From Bacillota bacterium (GTDB lineage Bacteria; Bacillota; Desulfotomaculia; Desulfotomaculales; Desulfallaceae): 64,000 nt of DNA. Below the pieces are notes generated by a model, which did not search any database, had not been told where the DNA came from, and was given only the letters and a program-made list of their open reading frames with translations. Positions 58,278-64,000 of this stretch are shown here, one piece after another. The stretch is taken from NCBI GenBank assembly GCA_023439185.1, contig JAEXOR010000023.1, forward strand, positions 1 through 64,000. Direction: 5' to 3'. Positions within the stretch are counted from its first letter, which is position 1, and the number at the start of each line of letters is the position of its first letter. The position numbers were made by a program, and so were the translations under genes.

Positions 58278-59492
58278 ATGGCCCAAGATTTCTTTTACCG
58301 GGCCAGAAACAAACGAGGCAGAGTTGTCCGGGGCCGCATCTCGGCCGCCAACACCGTTGCCGCAACAGCCATGCTCCGGAACAGAAGCCTGTTTGTGGTG
58401 GAGATAAAACCCGCCCGTCAGCCTATTTGGGAAAAAAAATTCCACCTTTGGGAGCGTAAAGTAAGCACCCTGGATCTGGCGATTTTTTGCCGCCAGTTTG
58501 CCACGATGTACAGTTGCGGAGTGCCCATTATCCAGTGTTTGAATATAAGCGCTCAACAAACGGAAAACACAAAACTTGCCGAAGCCATTAATGGCATGAC
58601 TGATATGCTGGGCAGGGGCCGGTCGCTGGCGGATGCGGCCCGTTGTTATCCCCGGATATTCACCCCCGTCTTTGTCAGTATGATTGAAGCCGGTGAAAGC
58701 AGCGGCGCACTGGAAAGCGTTACGGAAAGGCTGGCCCTTCACTTTGAAAGGGAACACACTTTGCGGGAAAAAGTTAAAACCGCGCTGATTTATCCGTCAA
58801 TGGTGGTAGCTACGGCTATCGCAGCCCTGGTGGTTTTGATTGTTTTTGTTTTACCCTCCTTTGTGAATATCCTTGCGGAATACGAGGCGGATTTGCCGGT
58901 AACGACAAAAATAGTTATTTCCGGCAGTAATCTGATCCTTGATTACTGGTACGTTATGGCCCTGGTTATCGTAGCTGCCGGTTTAATAATCAAGCAGATG
59001 CTCTCCACCAGGCAAGGACGGACTATGTTTGACGGCATAATGCTACGGCTGCCGTTATGCGGCGTTTTGCTTAAAAGCATGGTTTTATCACGGTTCACCC
59101 GGATGCTGGGCACCCTGCTGGCCGGAGGTGTGCCGCTGCTGCAGGCCTTTGACGTGGTCGGCAAAGTGGTGGGAGTAACGCAGGTGGAACAAGCCGTCAC
59201 AGAGGCTGCGAAATGCGTCAGAGAAGGGCAAAGCATTGCCGGTCCGCTTCAGAGAAGCAGGGTTTTTCCGCCTATGGTTACCCGGATGATGGCTGTGGGG
59301 GAGGAAACGGGTAAACTTGATCTGATGCTGGAAAAGCTGGCTGATTTTTATGACCGGGAAGTCGACGATGCCGCGTCCAGACTTTCGGCCATGATTGAAC
59401 CTTTGCTGATTATCGGTCTGGGCATTGTGGCGGGTTTTATTATCCTGTCTGTACTGATGCCCATGTTCAGCATCATTGGTTCGGTTGACTGA
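58278..59492 (+). CDS. pilC: Type IV pilus inner-membrane platform protein PilC (GspF family)
   Basis: The 404-residue protein has two GspF domains with three membrane segments ('MVVATAIAALVVLIVFVLPS', 'YVMALVIVAAGLII', 'LLIIGLGIVAGFIILSVLM') and family strings 'FCRQFATMYSCGVPI' and 'RFTRMLGTLLAGGVPLLQA'. It couples PilB to pilin assembly. ATG 58278 follows GGCGGGTG; the frame is open eight codons further upstream without a better site. A strong promoter lies upstream. Confidence 0.93.
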   Translation: MAQDFFYRARNKRGRVVRGRISAANTVAATAMLRNRSLFVVEIKPARQPIWEKKFHLWERKVSTLDLAIFCRQFATMYSCGVPIIQCLNISAQQTENTKLAEAINGMTDMLGRGRSLADAARCYPRIFTPVFVSMIEAGESSGALESVTERLALHFEREHTLREKVKTALIYPSMVVATAIAALVVLIVFVLPSFVNILAEYEADLPVTTKIVISGSNLILDYWYVMALVIVAAGLIIKQMLSTRQGRTMFDGIMLRLPLCGVLLKSMVLSRFTRMLGTLLAGGVPLLQAFDVVGKVVGVTQVEQAVTEAAKCVREGQSIAGPLQRSRVFPPMVTRMMAVGEETGKLDLMLEKLADFYDREVDDAASRLSAMIEPLLIIGLGIVAGFIILSVLMPMFSIIGSVD

Positions 59493-59518
59493 CTGATCAT
59501 ATAAAAGGTTGTGGCAAA

Positions 59519-59959
59519 ATGAAAATAACCAACGTGTTTACAGATAACCGGGGCTTTACTTTAATTGAACTGGTGGTTGTGGTTGTAATCGTCGGGGTAC
59601 TGGCCGCGGTTACCGTCCCACAGTTCGTCAAACAAACTGAAAACGCCAGGATCAAAGCGGCCATAGCCGATCTAACGTCGATTAAAACGGTTATCGATTT
59701 ACATATTTCCGAAACCGGCGCGCCACCTATAAAAGATGGCAACGCGGATGCAGCCGGTTCCATTGCAAAGGTCCTAAAAGACGCCGGGATCGATTGGGCT
59801 AATTTAACAGATCCATGGGGCAGACCGTACAATTATAACGTAGAAAACGGGGCAGATTACAAAATCAGCAGCACCGGACCGGATGTCGCGGACAGTTCAG
59901 ATGACATCACCGCCAGTAAATCCAGCCCCCCCAAAAGCGGCCGGCATGTTTCGGATTAG
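59519..59959 (+). CDS. Type IV prepilin / GspG-like major pseudopilin
   Basis: The 146-residue protein has a 12-residue leader ending in Gly, cleaved before 'FTLIELVVVVVIVGVLAAV' with Glu at mature position 5. The C-terminal 'DPWGRPYNYN' and 'YKISSTGPDVADSSDDI' match the calcium-loop region of GspG-type pilins. It is likely the main subunit. The last 14 bases overlap the next pseudopilin gene. Confidence 0.9.
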   Translation: MKITNVFTDNRGFTLIELVVVVVIVGVLAAVTVPQFVKQTENARIKAAIADLTSIKTVIDLHISETGAPPIKDGNADAAGSIAKVLKDAGIDWANLTDPWGRPYNYNVENGADYKISSTGPDVADSSDDITASKSSPPKSGRHVSD

Positions 59960-60425
59960 GTTTTTTCCCGGCCAGGGTTTTACCCTCATAGAACTCACCG
60001 TCGTGATGCTGATTATCGCCCTGCTGGCGGCAGTGACCATCCCCAGCCTCGGCAGGACTTGGAGCAACCACAACCTGCATCTGGCAGCCCTGCAACTGCA
60101 ACAGGAAATTAGAACCATGGGTCAGGCATCTTTAATAAAGGAAGAGTCCAGCTACAAGATCAGTTTTTCTATTTTTGGAAATTATTATATTATTTACGGT
60201 CCGGAGGGAACAAAAAAGATTTCCCTTCCGGCATGGGTAGAACTGGTAAACACAAATTATGAAAACGACATCATGTATTTTTCAGCCCGGGGGATGCCTG
60301 CCAAAGGCGGACACATTTCTTTACGCAACAGTTTAACCAGGGATTATAAATACGTAATTGTGGCGGCAATTACCGGACGCACACGGATAAGCGATACACC
60401 TCCCGGTAATAACGACGACAAATAA
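59946..60425 (+). CDS. GspH-like minor pseudopilin
   Basis: From ATG 59946, inside the end of the previous gene, the frame encodes an 11-residue leader ending 'PGQG', then 'FTLIELTVVMLIIALLAAV'. The body (159 residues in all) is beta-rich, in line with GspH/FimT. Translational coupling to the upstream gene is implied by the overlap and the lack of a strong site. Minor pseudopilins prime pilus assembly. Confidence 0.85.
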   Translation: MFRIRFFPGQGFTLIELTVVMLIIALLAAVTIPSLGRTWSNHNLHLAALQLQQEIRTMGQASLIKEESSYKISFSIFGNYYIIYGPEGTKKISLPAWVELVNTNYENDIMYFSARGMPAKGGHISLRNSLTRDYKYVIVAAITGRTRISDTPPGNNDDK

Positions 60426-60446
60426 ACCACCCGCGGAGGAAACCAA

Positions 60447-60830
60447 TTGATTTTTAACCGGCGGGGCATGACCCTGATTGAAGTAATCGTGGCGCTTTTA
60501 ATCCTGCTTTTGTGTGCGGCGCCCATCTCCAGCGGCATGCTGGTCTGCAAAAACCAGGTGGAAAGCGCCGAAAAAAAGCTGGCCGCCCTGCAACTGGCCC
60601 AGGGTAAACTGGAAGAACTAATGAGCCGTGACTTCCCGGACATTGAGGACATTCAGCCCGGCACGGCCTTCCCGGAGCCGCACGCGGAATACAGTTACAG
60701 TGTGGAAGTCGCCGGCGACGCCGACTACCCGGCGGTTTTAAAAATCATCACTGTGACTGTATCCTATAGTAAATCTGAGTCCGCCGGCATAAACAGCGTA
60801 ATTATCACCGGGGCCAGGGCCCGGAGGTGA
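60447..60830 (+). CDS. GspI-like minor pseudopilin
   Basis: The 127-residue protein has a seven-residue leader ending in Gly, then 'MTLIEVIVALLILLLCAAP' with Glu at position 5. The mature part is short, with 'QVESAEKKLAALQLAQGKL', the helix expected for GspI/PilV. TTG start after GCGGAGGAAA. Confidence 0.85.
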   Translation: MIFNRRGMTLIEVIVALLILLLCAAPISSGMLVCKNQVESAEKKLAALQLAQGKLEELMSRDFPDIEDIQPGTAFPEPHAEYSYSVEVAGDADYPAVLKIITVTVSYSKSESAGINSVIITGARARR

Positions 60831-60837
60831 CCCGAAC

Positions 60838-61350
60838 CTGCGTACCACCGGCAGCGGCAAAACGCCAAACAGCGGTTTCACCCTGTTGGAGACAATGGTG
60901 GCACTGTTGTTACTGTCTATCATACTGTCAGCGATTTACGGTTTCTTTTTGTCCGGCCTGATGATTTGGCACCGGGTCCAGGATAAGGCTGAAGTGGAGG
61001 AAAACTTGCGCATCGGCATGAACCGTTTGTCCCGTGAGCTGCGACAGGCGGAAAATATCGTTTCGTTCACTCCGGTCTCCGGCGGTAAGCTGACTTTCAC
61101 CAGGTCCAACGGGGATAAAATCGGCTACCACTGCAGCGTCAGCGGAGACGCGGAACGGGCATACCAGTTAATCAGATCCGTAAATAACACCGGCAATAAC
61201 CCTGTGGCCCGTTACGTCTATAAAATATCGGCCGAACCCGAGGACTGCGGACCCGGCTCCAGGCTGCTCACAATTACTCTGGCCGGAGAGAAAGGCCAAA
61301 GCGGTCAGCTCTTAATCAGCACCACCGTGATGCTGAGAAAAGCGGATTAA
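60838..61350 (+). CDS. GspJ-like minor pseudopilin with CTG start
   Basis: The frame has no ATG, GTG or TTG that would keep the prepilin leader: the first such codons fall at or after the cleavage site. CTG 60838 stands 7 bases after a perfect GGAGGTGA and gives a 13-residue leader (MRTTGSGKTPNSG) before 'FTLLETMVALLLLSIILSA', with Glu at position 5. The mature body has 'LRIGMNRLSRELRQAENI', typical of GspJ. Total 170 residues. Callers limited to usual start codons would place the start at ATG 60886 and cut off the signal. Confidence 0.85.
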   Translation: MRTTGSGKTPNSGFTLLETMVALLLLSIILSAIYGFFLSGLMIWHRVQDKAEVEENLRIGMNRLSRELRQAENIVSFTPVSGGKLTFTRSNGDKIGYHCSVSGDAERAYQLIRSVNNTGNNPVARYVYKISAEPEDCGPGSRLLTITLAGEKGQSGQLLISTTVMLRKAD

Positions 61351-61361
61351 GGAGTTGCGGA

Positions 61362-62525
61362 ATGAGAATTGCCGACCGGGACAACAATAGCGGGCAGGCA
61401 TTTTTGCTTGTGCTTGTGGCTGTTTCCGTGCTATTGGCACTGGCCGGCTCTTTGCTTTTGCTCACCCGCCAGACCAAAGATAATATCATCGGCGAGCAGC
61501 GATTCATCCAGGCCCTTTACGCTGCCGACGCCGGCATTGAAAAGACAACGGCCAAAATAATTACCGAAATGCCGGACGGACCGCCGTGGTATACCAACTT
61601 ATCAGATAATGGTTATTCCGTCATTTTAAACGGCAGCCTGCCCGGCAATGCCCGCTTTAACGTGCAAGCCCAAAAAGCAGCCCGTTCCAATTGCACTTCT
61701 CTTTTGCTGCGATCTGTGGGCGAATGTATGGATGACAGCGGAAAGGCAGCGGCGAAAAAAACAGTAGAAGCTGATGCCGCTGTTTTTACCACGGCTGATT
61801 ATTTTCGCGGGCTGGGCATTTTACCGGAAGCCCCCTTGTTATTGGATAACACCGGATATATGACGATAGTTGTGCACGGAGATTTATTTCTTAACGGCAC
61901 CCTCAAAGCTATAGAGTCTTTACAGGTTAACGGCATAGTTTACGCAAGCAGCACCGTTACCGGCAATTATCCGCATGAAAAACGCAGCAACTATTCTTAT
62001 ATTCCGCCGTTCCCCAAACTAAATAGCCGTCATTATGAGGAACGAGCCGCATCAGATGAGCATCTCTTTTACGTGGATGCGGTTTTTACCAATCTTCCGG
62101 GTGAGTCGGCCGTATACGAAGGTTTTTACTTTATAGACGGAGATGTGGACATCTCCGGTGATTATACCGGCTCCGCTGTTTTTTTCGCCACCGGTGATAT
62201 TACGATTTCCGGCGATCTCACGCCCCGGACCGGAGCCGAAGATAACCCCGATATAACAACAGGGGATCTGACCCTGATTGCGCTGGGCGATATTAAACTT
62301 AATAATTGTACTGTTTATGCCAACCTGCTGGCCTGCGGGCTTGAGGTAGGGGGCAATATCGATTTACACGGGACCGCCTGTGTGAAAAAGATTATTTCTC
62401 AGCCGGGAGAGTCAGGTTCCGGCAAGCTTACCATTTACGACGATAATGTGCGGATCCCGTACCATGATGCAATACCAACTGCAGTGAAAATAGTCAATTG
62501 GCGGGAGACGTATCAGGTTTTTTAA
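61362..62525 (+). CDS. PilX-like pilus assembly protein with bactofilin-like repeats
   Basis: The 387-residue protein opens with a membrane helix after a short tail ('GQAFLLVLVAVSVLLALAG') and 'IQALYAADAGIEKT', the PilX N-terminal pattern. Residues about 170-340 contain short beta repeats ('VVHGDLFLNGTLKAIESL', 'GDVDISGDYTGSAVFFATGD', 'ITISGDLTPR', 'GGNIDLHGTA'), like a beta-helix of the polymer-forming type. Probably a tip or assembly protein. AAGGAG before the ATG. Confidence 0.75.
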   Translation: MRIADRDNNSGQAFLLVLVAVSVLLALAGSLLLLTRQTKDNIIGEQRFIQALYAADAGIEKTTAKIITEMPDGPPWYTNLSDNGYSVILNGSLPGNARFNVQAQKAARSNCTSLLLRSVGECMDDSGKAAAKKTVEADAAVFTTADYFRGLGILPEAPLLLDNTGYMTIVVHGDLFLNGTLKAIESLQVNGIVYASSTVTGNYPHEKRSNYSYIPPFPKLNSRHYEERAASDEHLFYVDAVFTNLPGESAVYEGFYFIDGDVDISGDYTGSAVFFATGDITISGDLTPRTGAEDNPDITTGDLTLIALGDIKLNNCTVYANLLACGLEVGGNIDLHGTACVKKIISQPGESGSGKLTIYDDNVRIPYHDAIPTAVKIVNWRETYQVF

Positions 62526-62550
62526 ACAGGCCGGCAGGCAGGAGTTCAAT

Positions 62551-63669
62551 ATGTCAATTAAAAGCAACGGAAAATTCGACGACAAATTAACTTGGGCCGC
62601 AAAGGGAAAAAGAATTTGGAGGACCGTATTCCCCCGCAGACTTACCTCAGCGGCCCTGGACATCGGCGCCGCAGAAATCAAATTTGCATATCTGGATCTG
62701 AATAAATCCGCTATAGTGGCTTCGTTCCGGTATCCCATGCCGAAAAGCGAATCGGGAGAACCGCCGGATGAATATGCGCCGGACGGAATACTGGAGCGCA
62801 TGGTGTCGGAGCACAGGCTGGCAGGAACAGAGGTTATTTCCGCCCTGGGCGGCGAGCTGATAATTACAAGGCACGTTAAATTGCCGAAAATGCGATCCGG
62901 TGATTTATACCGGGCTGTTTTGGCGGCCGCGGAAAAAGTGGCGCCCCATCCTTCGGAGGAACTGCTGGTCCGGCATATTGAGCTGGGCAACAGGCAAAAC
63001 GGCAATGAAAACCTGGTGGACGTGCTTTTCGCCGCAGCGCACATGGACATTATATACAGCTACCACGCGTTACTAAGCCGCTGCGGACTGTCGCTAACGG
63101 TCCTTGATCTGCCTGCCCTCGCTCTTTGGCGGCTGTACCGGCATGAGATTTCCTCCGCCGCCGGCGTGACGGCTATATTTGATGTGGGGGCAGCCAGGAC
63201 GATTCTGGTGCTTGCCCGTAGTGACCGGCTGCTTTTTACACGGACCATGCCTGTGGGCGGCTACCTGCTGGCCCGGTCGGTAGCGGAGACGTACGGGATT
63301 GACTTTGAACAGGCTTTAAAAAAGCTGGAGCATGACGCCCGGATATTAAGCGAAAAAGAGATTCCCGGCGCCGGATCCACCGCAATCAAATTGGATATTT
63401 CATTGCGGAATGGACTGGGTAAAATTATCAGAGAATTACGCCGTTCACTGGACTTTTATAACTCCATGGATAACGCGGAACCCGTAACCGGGATCATTCT
63501 CATCGGCGGCACAAGCAAATTGCCTGGTTTTGAAGTATTTATGAGCGAAGCTCTCAATATCCCGGCGCAGATAATCAGGCCGGCCGCCCTTGATTTCCTG
63601 AAGCCCGGGGCATTTGATCCCGCCATGGCGCTGGTCTGCGGTCTGGCCCTCCGGGAGGCCCGGCGCTGA
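62551..63669 (+). CDS. pilM: Type IV pilus assembly protein PilM
   Basis: The 372-residue actin-like ATPase has 'ALDIGAAEIKFAYLDL', 'TAIFDVGAARTILVLA' and 'IILIGGTSKLPGFEVF' as nucleotide-binding loops. PilM binds the cytoplasmic tail of PilN on the inner face of the membrane. An N-terminal extension of about 30 basic residues precedes the ATPase fold. The stop overlaps pilN (TGATG). Confidence 0.9.
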   Translation: MSIKSNGKFDDKLTWAAKGKRIWRTVFPRRLTSAALDIGAAEIKFAYLDLNKSAIVASFRYPMPKSESGEPPDEYAPDGILERMVSEHRLAGTEVISALGGELIITRHVKLPKMRSGDLYRAVLAAAEKVAPHPSEELLVRHIELGNRQNGNENLVDVLFAAAHMDIIYSYHALLSRCGLSLTVLDLPALALWRLYRHEISSAAGVTAIFDVGAARTILVLARSDRLLFTRTMPVGGYLLARSVAETYGIDFEQALKKLEHDARILSEKEIPGAGSTAIKLDISLRNGLGKIIRELRRSLDFYNSMDNAEPVTGIILIGGTSKLPGFEVFMSEALNIPAQIIRPAALDFLKPGAFDPAMALVCGLALREARR

Positions 63670-64000
63670 TGTATGAGATCAACCTGTTGCCTTCCAAACT
63701 ACAAAAGAAAATTAACGTCGCTCTTAAACGTTGGATTGTTTTATTGCTGATTATATCGGTTCCGTCCGTACTTGGCGGGTTTTATGTCTTTACCCTGGCT
63801 GAATTAAATCAACTGCGATTAAAAACAAATAATATCGACCGGCAGTTGGAACTGCTGACTCCACAATTAAACAGGATGGAGCAACTAAGACGGGAGAGAG
63901 AAAAAAGAGAACAACAAATCTCCGTGCTGCAATCCTTGCGCGATAACCGCTTCTCCATCACCCCCATCCTGACCGGTATCGCCCTCAATATGCCTGTGGA
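63669..64000 (+). CDS. pilN: Type IV pilus assembly protein PilN (cut by window end)
   Basis: The visible 110 residues start 'MYEINLLPSKLQKK', the INLLP motif that PilM grips, followed by one membrane helix ('WIVLLLIISVPSVLGGFYVF') and a coiled coil ('LRLKTNNIDRQLELLTPQL'). The ATG overlaps the pilM stop. The gene continues beyond 64000; pilO would be expected next. Confidence 0.88.
   Translation, partial: MYEINLLPSKLQKKINVALKRWIVLLLIISVPSVLGGFYVFTLAELNQLRLKTNNIDRQLELLTPQLNRMEQLRREREKREQQISVLQSLRDNRFSITPILTGIALNMPV

Noticed and set aside
1..64000. Many other open frames overlapping the listed genes on either strand
   Set aside because: They lack ribosome sites and recognisable motifs and mirror the GC-rich codon pattern of the real genes.
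1..64000. CRISPR arrays, tRNA/rRNA genes, prophage or intact transposase genes
   Set aside because: None were seen: no regularly spaced repeats of 25-40 bases, no cloverleaf-like segments in the gaps, and no transposase or integrase motifs in the translated frames.

Overview
The window reads as a chromosome segment of a Gram-positive, anaerobic, moderately GC-rich Clostridia member. The best guess is the Peptococcaceae (Desulfotomaculum/Pelotomaculum-like). This rests on strong Shine-Dalgarno sites with very frequent TTG and GTG starts, a T-box leader before alaS, the Firmicutes order alaS-ireB-...-ruvX-DUF1292-...-mltG, an iscR-iscS-iscU-mnmA cluster, ablAB, and a 2-hydroxyacyl-CoA dehydratase operon. 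No rRNA, tRNA, CRISPR array or intact insertion sequence was seen. The taxonomic call is inference from gene content.

Layout. Positions 1-1126 hold the end of a surface protein with stalk domains. Positions 1200-3614 are a small 'graveyard': three toxin-antitoxin modules (Phd-like with a broken toxin, an intact MntA-HepT pair, RelB with a deleted PIN toxin) lie among scraps of unrelated genes (a GLUG-type surface repeat, the tail of nuoN). Next come a MoxR/VWA pair, yraN and a 42-residue Cys-rich peptide. A minus-strand operon (12098 to 6463) encodes a FadR-type regulator, an acyl-CoA ligase, two 2-hydroxyacyl-CoA dehydratase-like subunits and their ATP-dependent activator, with a TGGT-N3-ACCA operator at its head. 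From 12.3 to 29.2 kb lie a flavin reductase, yifB, recJ, relA/spoT, dtd, an MBL hydrolase, DUF896, a LOG-like protein, a lipoprotein serpin, DUF1540, hisS, aspS and tcdA. From 29.2 to 47.4 kb lie trxA, rarA, iscR-iscS-iscU-mnmA, an AI-2E-family permease, alaS with its T-box, ireB, a ferredoxin-tailed aldo/keto reductase, ruvX, DUF1292, a VanW protein, mltG, a U32 peptidase and a penicillin-binding protein.

The last third carries ablAB (N-epsilon-acetyl-beta-lysine osmolyte synthesis), a regulator built of three tandem XRE helix-turn-helix domains, a 2[4Fe-4S] ferredoxin, an FmdB zinc ribbon, a minus-strand glutaredoxin whose first active-site residue is an in-frame TGA with a SECIS-like hairpin just after it, mobA, yqeG, the aroE-aroC-aroK-aroB operon and a type IV pilus operon (pilB, pilC, four prepilins, a PilX-like protein, pilM, pilN) that runs off the end.

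The strongest overlooked item is the glutaredoxin at 51147-51377, a probable selenoprotein that standard gene calling would split at the TGA. Other points worth checking are a CTG start on a pseudopilin and possibly on relA, an unusually short T-box before alaS, a strong promoter followed almost at once by a terminator before hisS, a vestigial GEMM-like element before pilC, and several small intergenic repeats.
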